Origin: Mytilus californianus
Lineage: Eukaryota; Mollusca; Bivalvia; Mytilida; Mytilidae
Length of the DNA: 64,000 nt
NCBI RefSeq assembly: GCF_021869535.1
Contig: NW_026262690.1
Span: 60,582,995-60,646,994, forward strand
Reading direction: 5' to 3'
Part shown: positions 34,681 to 46,247 of the stretch, in pieces
How positions within the stretch are numbered: position 1 is the first letter of the stretch
Layout: each line of letters begins with the position of its first letter
Notes under the pieces: generated by a model
Seen by the model: only the letters and a program-made list of their open reading frames with translations
Databases searched by the model: none
What the model was told of the DNA's origin: nothing
Program-made: the position numbers and the translations under genes

Positions 34681-35701
34681 TTGGACATTGGACCATAATA
34701 GGTAAATTAAAAAAATTCAAGTTCTTAGACCACATTCTTTCTGTGTCAGAAACCTATGCTGTGTCAAATATTTAATAACAATCCAAATTCAGAGCTGTAT
34801 CAAGCTTGAATGTTGTGTCCATACTTGCCCCAACTGTTCAGGGTTCGACCTCTGCGGTCGTATCAAGCTGCGCCCCAGCGAAGCATTTTATTGGTTATTA
34901 TCTTGAAAATATGGTCATTTGACCCCTTAAGGAGTTATTGCCCTTTATAGTCAATTTTTAACCATTTTTCGTAAATTTTTGTAATCTTTTACAAAAATCT
35001 TCTCCTCTGAAACTACCAAGACAAATTTAACCAAACTTGTCCACAATCATCATTAGGGTATCTAGTTTAAAAAATGTGTCCGATGACCCCGCCCGCGAAC
35101 CAAGATGGCAGACATGGCTAAAAAATAGTACATAGGGTAAAATGCAGTTTTTGGCTCATATCTCTGAAACCAAAGCATTAAGAGCAAATCTGACGAGGAT
35201 AAAATTGTTCATTATGTCAAGATCTATCTGCCCTGAAATTTTCAGACCAATCAGGCAACACGTTGTTGGGTTGCTGCCCCTGAATTGGTAATTTTAAGGA
35301 AATTTTGCAGCTTTTGGTTATTATCTTGAATATTATTATAGATAGAGAAAAACTGTAAACAACAATAATGTACAGCAAAGTAAGATCTACAAATAAGTCA
35401 ACATGACCAAAATTGTCAATTGACCCCTTAAGGAGTTATTGCCCTTTATAGTCAATTTTTTACAATTTTCATAAATTTTGTAAATTTTTGTATATTTTTA
35501 CAAAATATTTTCCACTGTAACTACTGGGCCAAGTTCATTATAGATAGAGATAATTGTAAGCAGCAAGAATGTTTAGTAAAGTAAGATCTACAAACACATC
35601 ACTACACCAAAACACAATTTTGTCATGAATCCATCTGTGTCCTTTGTTTAATATGCACATAGACCAAGGTGAGCGACACAGGCTCTTTAGAGCCTCTAGT
35701 T

Positions 35702-35753
35702 TTGAAAACTTGTAAATGGTCAAGATCCCTACGGCGAAACACTATATATTCTT
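35702..35753 (+). repeat. N satellite fragment between two insertions
   Basis: TTGAAAACTTGTAAATGGTC to ACTATATATTCTT: half a unit left between the B element and the reverse-transcriptase element, showing that both inserted into one array. Confidence 0.8.
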
Positions 35754-36392
35754 AAAATTGAGAATGGAAATGGGGAATGTGTCAAAGAGACAACAACCCG
35801 ACCATAGAACAGACAACAGCAGAAGGTCACCAACAGGTCTTCAATGCAGCGAGAAATTCCCGCACTCAGAGGCGTCCTTCAGCTGGCCCCTAAACAAATA
35901 TATATACTAGTTCAGTGATAATGAACGCCATACTAAACTCCAAATTGTACACAAGAAACTAAAATTAAAAATAATACAAGACTAACAAATGCTAGAGGCT
36001 CCTGACTTGGGACAGACGCAAAAATGCGGCGGGGTTAAACATGTTTATGAGATCTCAACCCTCCCCCTATACCTCTAGCCAATGTAGAAAAGTAAACGCA
36101 TAACAATACGCACATTAAAATTCAGTTCAAGAGAAGTCCGAGTCTGATGTCAGAAGATGTAACCAAAGAAAATAAACAAAATGACAATAATACATAAATA
36201 ACAACAGACTACTAGCAGTTAACTGACTTGCCAGCTCCAGACTTCAATTAAACTGATTGAAAGATTATGTCTTCATCATATGAATATCAGGCACAATCCT
36301 TCCCGTTAGGGGTTTAGTATCATACCATCATAACATATATGAGAAGAACATAACCCGTGTCATGCCAACAACTGGTTTTTAAATAAATGTGT
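35754..36392 (-). mobile_element. 3' untranslated region of the reverse-transcriptase element
   Basis: Lies downstream of the reverse-transcriptase stop on the - strand and ends sharply at about 35754, against satellite sequence. On the + strand it carries GGCTCCTGACTTGGGACAG, GGGGTTAAACATGTTTATGA and CAACCCTCCCC in that order. The same blocks occur in the same order in the coding-free repeat at 56266-56725, so this tail links a common bivalve dispersed repeat to a reverse transcriptase. Confidence 0.6.
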
Positions 36393-37744
36393 TTAGTGCC
36401 GATGCAAAGACCCTATAAGTGAATCAATATTAACGCCAAAATATGCAATCTTTAATGACCTGACAACAGTATCGTAACTATATCCCTTCTTAATAAGTCT
36501 ATTTAAAGGTTTTGTTAGCTTCAGAGGTGAATACTGACATTTTTGTGCTTTATAAAGAATATTTCCATAAAAAATTGGATGTGAAATACCTGAACGTATA
36601 AGAAGTCTGCATGTTGAGCTATATTTACGAATGATGTCCTTATACCGATGATAAAATTTAGTAAATGTTTTGACTAGTTTGTGATATCGAAAACCCTGGT
36701 GTAATAATTTTTCAGTAATACATAAATTTCTCTCGTTAAAATCTAAAACATTGTTACATACACGAGCGAATCGTACAAGTTGAGATATATAAACACCGTA
36801 AGATGGTGACAAGGGAACGTCACCATCTAAAAATGGATAATTAACGATAGGAAATGAAAAATCATCTCTTTTATCATATATTTTAGTATTAAGCTTTCCG
36901 TTAATGATATAGATATCAAGATCGAGGAAAGGGCAGTGGTCATTGTTAGTATTAACTTTATTTAAAGTAAGTTCAACAGGATAAATTTCTTTAGTATACA
37001 TACTGAAGTCGTCATTATTAAGAGCCAAAATATCATCCAAATATCTAAAAGTATTATTAAATTTGTGTATCAGATGTTGTTTCGATGGGTCTTTGTAACT
37101 CATAGCAATACAAAAAAAGTTAGTCCCCATTGGAATTCCGATAACCTGACGATATACGGAATCTCCAAAGCGAACAAAAATGTTATCTAGTAAAAATTCA
37201 AGGGCATATATAGTATCAAAGCATGTCCAATTGACATAGTTTTTTTGTTTATTGCTACTAAAAAATGACCTAAAAGAGTTTGAAAATATATATTCACATT
37301 CTGACTTTTTAAATGCCCATTTAATTAGGTGTGTGCATTTTTTCTTAATGAGAATGTGTGGCAATGTGGTATATAGGGTAGAAAAATCAAAACTTTGAAC
37401 AGATTCAAAATCACCAATATATGCATGCAATTTATCAAGTACTTCCAACAAGTTCTTGACACTCCAAAAGTAATTAATTCCACTATTTTCGGTGGCCTTA
37501 TTTGAACAATTTATTATCAGGTTTTTGATTGTACCATGTGTACTGGTAAGAAGAATAGACAATTTAGTAGTGGAACAATGGCTTGAAGACGAAATGAATC
37601 TATATTTGTAAGGTGTTTTGTTTAGCTTCTGAAGCCAATACATAGTTGGGACTTTCATTGTATTTGGTTCTGCTTGTAAAGCGGTAGCTAAAAGTTTATG
37701 TTTGTTACAGATGTCGTTTTCTGAAAATGGAGTCAGTTGGAATG
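36393..37744 (-). pseudogene. reverse-transcriptase pseudogene, possibly Penelope-like
   Basis: A 421-codon open frame (ATG at 37656-37658, stop at 36393) that stays open upstream without an ATG to about 37744, where satellite sequence resumes. By residue from the ATG: YWLQKLNKTPYKYRF (7-21), DFSTLYTTLPH (91-101), GIPMGTN (174-180), FRYLDDI (204-210, catalytic Asp pair), FLDLDIYI (244-251), YDKRDDFSFPIVNYPFLDGD (261-280), YGVYISQLVRFAR (287-299). These are reverse-transcriptase motifs of a family common in molluscs and cnidarians. The conserved segment directly after GIPMGTN is missing: the peptide after it reads in the wrong frame and a second indel restores the frame before FRYLDD. So the gene looks nearly whole but is probably dead. 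Assignment to Penelope-like elements rests on the YWLxKLxK and LDLxxY blocks and is tentative. Confidence 0.8.
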
Positions 37745-37925
37745 TTACAATAAAACAAATGAAATGAAATAAAAGGTGAGTTCCTTGGGGTCATTCCCAC
37801 CTTCTTCCTGTTTAAGAACTTGTAAATGGTTGAGATCTCCGCCCCTAAACCATATATATCCTTGTATGGGACAAAAAAACAAATGTGAAATAAAGGGCAG
37901 GTCCCCTGGGAAAATTAATCAGTTT
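37745..37925 (+). repeat. N satellite, segment after the reverse-transcriptase insertion
   Basis: Resumes at ACAATAAAACAAATGAAATG and contains about one and a half units with GAACTTGTAAATGGTTGAGA. About eight bases of the unit are missing across the insertion, so either a small target deletion occurred or the ends are not exact. Confidence 0.75.
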
Positions 37926-38494
37926 GTGTGTGTTATATTTGAACAAATTAAATATATATAGGGTTCTTTAAGTGCTGAATCTAAACTTATTTTTAATTAG
38001 AAAATAATCTATTTTTATTATGAGATAAAGTTTTTGACATTGATAGATAAGTTGCAGATCTGTATTATTTTTTGACACATGAAAGAAACAATATTAGCAA
38101 CTATTGATTAAATTTGATTATAATATGGAAATAGATATAACATGATATCTGATTTTAGAGAAGTATTTTGCTGGTTTTTTATTGGTTTATGTAAATAAGT
38201 TTGAGTTATTTGTTTTGAAAAGTGATTTGTTTAATTGATAGATATAAAATCATATCTAATTTTAGAGATTTATGAGTGGTTAAGTCATATCTAATTTTAG
38301 AGATTTATGAGTGGTTAAGCCATATCTAATTTTAGAGAATTATTTTGGTGTTTTGTTACTGGTTCATGGAAATAAGTTTGAGTTATTGGTGAAATATCAT
38401 TGGTAAATTATTTGAAAGTTTTTTGATAGGCTGTCTGTCTCTCTGTCTCTCTGTCTGTTTGTCCTTCAGTTTGGCAAATCAGTTTGCCACACTT

Positions 38495-38588
38495 TTATGC
38501 CTGCGCTGTAGTTGAGGGGCATTAAGTTTTACCCTTGTCTGTCTGTAAGTACGTATGCTGTATGTCCCAAAATTGATTTTCGTTCCCT
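38495..38588 (+). repeat. D-family 5' fragment
   Basis: ATGCCTGCGCTGTAGTTGAG folds onto GGGGCAT. It continues with AAGTTTTACCCTTGTCTGTC and CCCAAAATTGATTTTCGTTC, then breaks into satellite sequence. Preceded by (GTCT)n and a CAGTTTGCCACACTTTT phrase like that at 16231. Confidence 0.6.
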
Positions 38589-40369
38589 ATGGGACAATTA
38601 AACAAATCAAATGAAATGTAGGGGAAGTCCATTGGGGTAACAACCACCCCCCTTCTTTTTGATAACTTGAAAACGGTAAAGATCCCAACCCTGAAACCAT
38701 ATATATTCTTCTATGTGACAACAAAAAAAATCAAATGAAATAAAAGGCGAGTCCCCTGGAATCACCCCACCCCTCCTGTTTAAGAACTTGTAAACGGTCG
38801 AGATCCCCACCCCTAAACCATATATATTCTTGTACGGGACAATAACACAAATCAAATGAAATATAGGGGAAGTCCATGGGGGTCGCCCCCACCCCCCTTC
38901 TTTTTGATAACTTGTAAACAGTTGAGATCCCACCCCTAAACCATATATATTCTTGAATGGGACAATAAAACAAATCAAATGAAATTGAGGGGGAGTCCCC
39001 TGGGGTCACCCCCACCCCCTTTTTTTGAAAACTTGTAAACGTTCAAAATCTCCACCCTTAAACCATATATATTCTTGTATGGGACAATAAAACAAATCAA
39101 ATGAAAAACAAGGTGAGTCCTGTGGGGTCACCCCCACCCCCTCCTGTTTAAGAACTTGTAAACGGTCAAGATCCCCACCCTTAAACCATATATATTCTTG
39201 AATGGGACAATAACACAAATCAAATGAAATATAGGGTGAAGTCCATGGGGGTCACACCCCCACGCCCTTTCTTTTTGAAAACTTGTAAACGGTCAAGATC
39301 CACACCCTGAAACTATATATATTCTTGTATTGGACAATAAAACAAATCAAATAAAAAATAAAAGGCGAGTCCCCTGGGGTCACTCCCAGCCCCTCCTGTT
39401 TGAGAACTTGTAAACGGTCGAGATCCCCACCCTAAACCATATATATTCTTGTATGCAATAAAACAAATCAAATGAAATATAGGGGAAGTCCATTTGGGTC
39501 ACCCCCACCCCCTTCTTTTTGCTAACTTGTAAACGGTCAAGATCCCCACCCTTAAACCATATATATATTCTTGAATGGGACAATAACACAAATCAAATGA
39601 AATATAGGGTGAAGTCCATGGGGGTCACACCCCCACCCCCTTTCTTTTTGAAAACTTGTAAACGGTCAAGATCCACACCCTGAAACTATATATATTCTTG
39701 TATTGGACAATAAAACAAATCAAATAAAAAATAAAAGGCGAGTCCCCTGGGGTCACTCCCAGCCCCTCCTGTTTGAGAACTTGTAAACGGTCGAGATCCC
39801 CACCCTAAACCATATATATTCTTGTATGCAATAAAACAAATCAAATGAAATATAGGGGAAGTCCATTGGGGTCACCCCCACCCCCTTCTTTTTGCTAACT
39901 TGTAAACGGTCTAGATCCCCACCCCTAAACCATATATATTCTTGAATGGGACAATAAAACAAATCAAATGAAATATAGGGGAAGTCCATTGGGGTAACCC
40001 CCACCCCCTTCTGCTTGAGAAATTGTAAACGGTTGAGATCCCCACCCCTAAACCATATATATTCTTGTATGGGACAATTAAACAAATGAAATGAAATTTG
40101 GGGGAAGTCCACTAGGGTAAACCCCACCCCCTTCTTTTTGAAAACTTGTAAACGGTTGAGATCCCCACCCCTAAACCATATATAATCTTTTAAAGGACAA
40201 TAAAACAAATCAAATGAAATAAAAGGTGAGTCCCCTGGGGTAACCCCCACCCCCTTATTTTTGAAAACTTGTAAACAGTCAAGATCTCCACCCTGAAACC
40301 ATTTTTCTTCTTGTATATTATAATAAAACAAATCAAATGAAATAAAAGTCGAATCCCCTGGGGTCTTTT
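38589..40369 (+). repeat. N satellite, main array, ~15 units of ~120 bp
   Basis: Units carry GTCCCCTGGGGTCACCCCCA, AACTTGTAAACGGTCGAGAT and ACCATATATATTCTTGTATG, then GACAATAAAACAAATCAAAT. Spacing is 118-133 bp. Two blocks (about 39222-39480 and 39594-39850) are nearly identical, showing a higher-order duplication. Long reverse-strand open frames across it are a by-product of unit lengths near a multiple of three. Confidence 0.9.
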
Positions 40370-40819
40370 TTGTGATTGAGTTATTTTCCTTTGAACAGAA
40401 ATTGTTAATTATATGCATTAAGTTTGAATACACTAAGCCTTTATAGATAATTTTCACCTGTTTATAAGTCCTGTAATCAGTTTACTAAACATGGTTAATG
40501 TCTAATCTTGAGTGACAGATTTATTTGAAAAATTTCTGTTTTCTAAGTGTTGATGATTAAAAGCTATATAGTAGTAAATATTGTTAGAAATTTACTGTTC
40601 ATTATTAGACATTTTGAAGATAATTACAGATAAGTTTTATAGATTTTTAAAAGACATTGTATTAATGATGAATAAAATTTTTGATTTTTTCTTTACTTTG
40701 GTAAATTGTAAATGTTTGTTATTCTGTAAAAACTAATTTTCTGAATGCTATATATATTTTTTGGCTTAGGTGAACTCCTTTTAAAACTTAGCTTAGATTG
40801 TCTATTAATAAACATAAAT

Positions 40820-41640
40820 TTAGATTTCTGATTTTGGGCCCAGTTTTCAAGTTGGTCCAAATTAGGGTCCAAAATTAAACTTGTGTTTGTTTCAACATAA
40901 ATTGAATATATATAGGGTTCTTTGAAATGCTTAATCTAAACCTGTATTTATTTTCATTATTAGTTAGATAATACCACATCGAGGTACTAAGGGTCCTAAA
41001 TTAAACTTTTGTTTAATCAACAATTGAATTCTTGGGTTCTTTGATATGCTGATTTTAACAATGTTTGAGTGTTAAATCATATCTAATTTAAGAGAACTTA
41101 GTCATCAACTCATCACTGGTTGTTGTTATTATACTATTGATTATAATTTGAAAAATTACATCATATCTAATTTTATAGAACTTAGTCATCACTTTATTCA
41201 TTATAATCATATCTATTTATCAAGTTTGAGTTATTTCCCAGAAAATATATGGATAAAATCAAATTGTGTTTCATTTCAACTTAAATTAAATATATATAGG
41301 GTTCTTTCAAATGCTGAATCTAAACCTGTATTTAAATATTAGATTTTTAGGCCCAGTTTTCAAGTTGGTCCAAATCAGGGTCCAAAATTAAACTTTGTTT
41401 GATTCACAAAAATTGAATTTATGTGGTTCCTTGAAATGCTGAATCTTACCATGTATTGAGAGATTTTGGATTGTGAGCTCCTTTATCAAATTGGTCCACA
41501 TTGAGGTCCAAAGGGTCCTAGATTAAACTTTTGTCTGATTTCATCAAAAATTGAATTCTTGGGGTTCTTTGATATGCTGATTCTAATATGTACTTAGATT
41601 TTGGATATTGGACCATAATAGGCATTTAAATGTTTTCAAA
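40820..41640 (+). repeat. O repeats, diverged
   Basis: Four to five degraded O units (GGGCCCAGTTTTCAAGTTGG, TTGGGGTTCTTTGATATGCT), leading into the 3' module and the J-type terminus at 41815. They show the O body is shared by A-type and J-type ends. Confidence 0.7.
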
Positions 41641-41855
41641 TCAGTTCTTTGACTACATTCATTTTGTGTCACAAACCTATGATTTGTCAAATATTCAATC
41701 ACAATCCAAATTCAGAGCTGTTTAAAGCTTAAATGAAGTGTCCATACTTGCTCAACTGTTCAGGGTTTGACCTCTGCAGGAAAATCCGGTTTGCTGTCAC
41801 TCTGACAGCCTCTTGTTTAACTGGTTTGTAGGGAGAGAAAAACAGTTATTGTTTG

Positions 41856-42196
41856 AAAACTAGAAAACAGTTATTGTCTGAAAACTAGAAAATCGCTTAT
41901 TTGGGCCCCTTTTTTGGCCCCTAATTCCTTAACTGTTAGGACCATAACCCCCATAACAACAGCATAGTGAATTGCACAGAAGCAAAAAATTGAATATGAA
42001 TAAAAATCATATAACCAAATCTAAGTTCTTTGACTACACTTATTCTGTGTCAAAAACCTATTATGTGTCAAACATTTAATTTCAATCCAAATTCAGACCT
42101 GTATCAAGCAGGAATATTGTGTCCATTTTTGTCCCAACTGTTCAGGGTTGGACCTCTGCGGTCGTATCCAGCTTCTCTCCGCGAAGCAATTTATTA
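41856..42196. mobile_element. A-family remnants, opposed
   Basis: 41856-41955 is an inverted A body piece (GGCCCCTTTTTTGGCCCCTAA). It abuts a + strand 3' module ending TGCGGTCGTATCCAGC, hairpin GCTTCTCTCCGCGAAGC and AATTTATT near 42195. A rearranged pair of fragments. Confidence 0.6.
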
Positions 42197-42713
42197 AACT
42201 ATTATCATGTGTTTTGAAATGAAAATGAAAAATTTATTCGTTGGAATTTTGAAAAAAATGTGGAAAACCCTTTATTTGAGGGGCATAACCAATATTGATT
42301 ATTACATGTCATTGATTCTGCTGTTAATTGAATACATTATCTCCCTCTTATATCTGTAATTAATATACAAAAAATATCTGAATTACAAGTACACAATAAC
42401 TTCTTGTTAGAAAACAAAGCAATAATTATTGGTCTACAAAACAATGTTTAGAACTTGTTACTTTTAAAATTTCACTGGAATTGAATAATATTAAACTTTA
42501 CTTGCTACTTACTAAAATGTTCATCTAAGCAATAAGCCCAAATATTTTACCAGTTGGTTAGTTTGTAGAGATGAATTCAAACTGCAATTGGGAAAAAACA
42601 GTTTAGCAAATTTGTATTGTGAAAGAAAACAAAGATCACAAAAAAAGTCAATAGCCGCTAAATTCTAGCAAATACTGGTTGATTGAAATTTGAGTGAACA
42701 TTAGTATAACAAT
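42197..42713. other. intergenic, no clear feature
   Basis: AT-rich sequence with no recognised repeat ends or coding remnant. Confidence 0.45.
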
Positions 42714-43400
42714 GTGCACACACTTAAACATCTCGCCTGCTTAACCAACCATGATTGATTTTATGTTGCTTGTCATAAAGTTATCAATAATCCATGAAAA
42801 TCAAGGTCACATAAACCAAGCAAGACGGACATGTACACCTAACAACCATTCCATACACCAATAATAGTTGACCTATTGCTTATAGTATACAAAAAACAGA
42901 TCAGATCATGAAAACTGTAGACAGACATATTCACCTTGTTCTCATTCCTTGCATCACAGATAATTGACCTTATTGCTTATATTATCTAAGAATTAAACAA
43001 CCAGGAAAAGTTGACATTGGGATTGACCAATGAATCATGAAAATGAGGATGAGGTCTGATGAACCCTGCCGGAGCAGTGACATGTTCACCTCACAATCAT
43101 TCCATACACCACATATAGTTGACCTATTGCTTATTATATACAAATTAACAGACAAAACAATGAAATTAAAAATATGACCAATTAACCATGAAAATGAGGT
43201 CAAGGATAGATGGTACATGCCAGATAGACATGTACACCTTTAAATCATTCCATACACCAAATATGTTTGACCTACTACTGACAGTATCTGAGAAACTGAC
43301 CTAATCACCTAACCTTGATCAATGATCCATGAAATGAGGTCTAGGTCAGGTGAACCCTGTCTGACAGACATGTAGACCTTGAAAGGAACTTGTATACTAA
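42714..43400 (-). mobile_element. I-family 3' part with G repeats, reverse
   Basis: Read on the - strand, four to five G units (CATGAAAATGAGGTCAAGGA on the + strand) run into the I 3' end; on the + strand this end is GTGCACACACTTAAACATCT then CGCCTGCTT at 42714-42742. The 5' foldback is absent. Confidence 0.65.
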
Positions 43401-43450
43401 ATAAGATGCTTCTACAATATGTTCTATATACATCAATACACAAAGTTATA

Positions 43451-43687
43451 TTGTTTGATTGATGGTGTTTAACAGTGCTCTTGGCTAGATCATGGCAGCC
43501 AGTTTTTATTGGTGGAGAATGCGAGAGAGAACATTCATCCTTTGGCTGAAAAACTGACAATCCTGGGTCAATTAAGATTTGTGTTGAAAACACCTTGCCA
43601 TGAGAAGGGTTCAAACTCCCATCGTCTGTGTTGACGGGCTTGTGATCACTGTATAAGAACTACTTAGACACTCCACCTCTGAGGCCC
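43451..43687 (-). mobile_element. tRNA-derived SINE
   Basis: On the - strand it starts GGGCCTCAGAGGTGGAGTGT, a decayed tRNA-like head (A-box region), with a B-box-like AGTTTGAACCC. It then has the body CAGGATTGTCAGTTTTTCAG and an AATCAATCAAACAA tail. I recognise it as a SINE widespread in molluscs (usual body phrase GGTGTTTAACGCCA). The head is degenerate, so the copy is old. Confidence 0.7.
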
Positions 43688-43772
43688 AAACAACAAGTAT
43701 GATTTAACTTGATTCAAGGCAATGAAACATGAACAGCTGGTCAGAGATACCTACTTTTTTGTGCAATTCTTT

Positions 43773-43956
43773 TACTGTAAATTCAGAAATTAATGTGCAT
43801 TTATTATTGTGAATCCTTTACCTCTGGCAAAAATGTGAAAAAGTTTTATGAAGGCAAATCATTACTGAAAGAATGAATGTGACTATTATTGCTAACCTGA
43901 TGCTGTCCAATTTTTTGGCATTAATAAAAACTGTAATAAATTCTGAATTTACAGTA
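43773..43956. mobile_element. MITE with TACTGTAAATTCAGAA termini
   Basis: TACTGTAAATTCAGAA at the left edge and its exact reverse complement at the right, 184 bp in all, with TA at both edges. The interior is unremarkable. Same terminal TACTGT as two MITEs inside ADPGK introns. Confidence 0.75.
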
Positions 43957-46247
43957 TACTGAATATACTCCTAGATGCATTCTTATGCCAAGTAATGTGA
44001 TTATTGTTCTCATACATAAAGACTTAAGTGAAGCATAGAATCTCTGTGAAGGTTAGAATGACTTACTTTTACAGGATTCTGCTATACTCCCCAAGATGCT
44101 TCCATACACCTAGTTGCATGTTTGTAGGTCACTTAATATTTAAGCTCTGAACTATGACTTAATTAAAAATTTTAAAATATCAGTAATGAATTAAAAACTT
44201 AAGCTATTAAACCGTGAAATACCGGTATTGGTCATGTAACCTTCATCTTATGGCATATAGTCAGTCTCTCCTAGATAAAACTTCATACCTAGTATGTGGA
44301 TGCAGCCATAAACATGGAAGTGAAGGGTACTGAACTTTGTTGAGAGGAAACTTAATAAAAATCCACTGAACTGTGAAATATGGGTTATGCGACCTTCATG
44401 GCAAATGGTACTTCTAGCACAGATGCATCTACACACTAATTATATAGCTGTATATCTTTTAGTTTTTAGAGAACAAGATGCTCACATGAACGGTGTCCCA
44501 ACAGCTGGCTTCTTAAAACTGATAAATGCAGAGTGTATTTGATCCACTTGTATGCAGTAGATTAGTCAGTTACTTTTTACAGCGCATATTCAAAAGGCTT
44601 TAATCTTTCATAATACCAATTGCTAAAATGATTTATCCAATTGCAATTCTTTTGTTTATTGATGTAAGAGAGTATCACAAGACTAAAGGAAATAGGAACT
44701 AATGGCCTCATTGAAATAAAAGAAGGAAAAAAATAAAAGATTTTATTTATTACAAAGCGGTAATAATAATAAATTGGACAACAACCGTGACAATTACTAA
44801 TGAAATATATGAACATGAAATTTGTGCATTGCATACCTATAAAATTACTATTTATCTAATCCCAAAGTACTAAAAACCTAATCATCTACAAAATTATACC
44901 ATAACTTATTGTTTATATAACTTAACATTAATTTTAACATAACTAATTAACACAAAATATTAAACATCAAGTTGTGTTTTGAAATGCATTTAAAGCATGG
45001 ATGCATTATTTACTGAAGTTGACTGAAATTCCATATAAAATTTTAGGAACTGTTTGGAATTTTCTTGAAATACACAATTGATGAAAATGTTCTTTCATGT
45101 AAAAATTGTATTGGTCGGGTCAAATGCTTAAAAAGCTTGGAATATTTGAAAGCATAACACACTTTGCACCATTCAATAAAAATTACAGATTTCTAAAACA
45201 TACGTCTAAGACTCAAAGTTGGTTGGTCCTTGCAATTTAAATAATGAATACTTCCAAAGATTTTTTTTAAAATATGATTTCTATACATTCAATCATGCTA
45301 CCAAATAAATGTAACTACAAATCAATCAACATTTTACTGGAAAAATATGTATTTGGTATCTACCAATTAAAACAATTTGCACATCATCAGTTATTTTATT
45401 CAATAATATGACATGATAATGGATTTCTGGATCAGGCTTATGATTGTTGTCCAATAAATTGTGATACTTGATACAGAAGTTTTATAGAAACACTTTTAAA
45501 AATTCTAAAATTTAAAGTTATGATGTCACTTTTTAATATAAAAAAAAACCAAACAAAGACTAGTAATAAGCCTTAAAAAATGAAAAAAAAAATCTTTGAA
45601 CAGTGTCACAACCTATTGGAACAACTCTCATACACATTTATTAATAAACAAAAACTTATAAAAAAGATGAATTATTTTTCACCTTTCTTTTGATTATCTA
45701 GCACCACGATTGACACTGAAAATATGGTTAAATTTAATACTTTTTCTTCACTGAGCATAGTGTAATAAAAAAAAACTTTTAAAAACTATAAATAAGCATC
45801 AAGAGAGGTATGTTTATAACAAGTTACAATAAAAAACATTGAAAATAATAACAGGATGAATAAAAGACAAAAATAAGACATATATTGAATAATAAGAGAC
45901 CAGAAACTGATAATGAAAACAAATCTATACAAAGGACTAGGAAGTTTTAAAAACAATGATTCATACACAATCTTCATTTGGATACTAATTGATTGAAATT
46001 TACCAGAACATTAGAAGTAAAAGTGTTAAAAAAAACCCATAAAACTACAACACTTTTGATATAAAGACATAAAAGGAGAAATCTGGGAATTATTGAAATC
46101 CTGGTTTTATACATTCTGGTTTTCTAACTTTTAGGACAAAGGTTTATATCATATCAAAATCACTTTTTTATACAGACCTAAAATTCATCTTTCATACAAA
46201 TTAGATTATTTTATACAACTTTCATCAAATTACAATAACATTACCCA
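43957..46247. other. intergenic, largely low-copy looking
   Basis: 2.3 kb of AT-rich DNA with no recognised element ends, arrays or coding remnants. Isolated open stretches (for example 44577-44834 and 45786-45977, - strand) have hydrophobic chance-like translations. Confidence 0.5.

Larger units (their letters stand above)
31163..34892 (+). mobile_element. A-family element with head-to-tail second copy
   Basis: 5' ATACGACCGCAAAAAAATTT and TCG-rich lead, A body, twin hairpins, G-tract, then a long O array. A complete 3' end occurs at about 33905 (GCGCCCCAGCGAAGC). Instead of host sequence, O repeats start again and run to a second, nearly identical 3' end at 34892. The two final ~470-bp stretches (33440-33905 and 34418-34885) are almost identical. 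Confidence 0.8.
30779..35701 (+). mobile_element. B-family element split by a tandem A block
   Basis: 5' AGCTCACCTGACCTGAAAGG; body to 31162; resumes at 34893 with GGTTATTATCTTGAAAATAT. It ends AAGGTGAGCGACACA, GGCTCTTTAGAGCC and TCTAGT at 35701. Compared with the uninterrupted B body at 3766 (GCTGTTTTTGGTTATT), the A insertion adds no target duplication. The satellite flanks also rejoin without duplication. Confidence 0.85.
29979..41815 (+). mobile_element. J-family composite element, ~11.8 kb with insertions
   Basis: 5' AACCGGAATTTCGAAG with partner AAATATCGGTT. The 3' end at 41780-41815 reads GAAAATCCGGTT, then the perfect hairpin GCTGTCACTCTGACAGC, then CTCTTG. The 3' segment is the exact reverse complement of the 5' start of the other J copy (9813) and nearly so of this one. 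Between them lie J-specific sequence, the ~120-bp satellite, B, the reverse-transcriptase element, a D fragment and O repeats. That both ends belong to one insertion is inferred from order and orientation. Confidence 0.55.

Noticed and set aside
33434..34735. Two near-identical 107-codon reverse frames
   Set aside because: They are translations of the O tandem repeat inside an A element; their similarity reflects the DNA duplication, not a gene pair.
36393..37744. Retrovirus or LTR retrotransposon
   Set aside because: No long terminal repeats, protease, RNase H or integrase motifs; the polymerase motifs (GIPMGTN, FRYLDD) belong to a non-LTR or Penelope-like type.
38607..40457. Long reverse-strand open frames with repeated peptide GDLDRLQVSKKKGVG
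   Set aside because: They follow the ~120-bp satellite; unit lengths near a multiple of three keep the frame open by chance. No start context, no known domain, and frames break where the unit length shifts.
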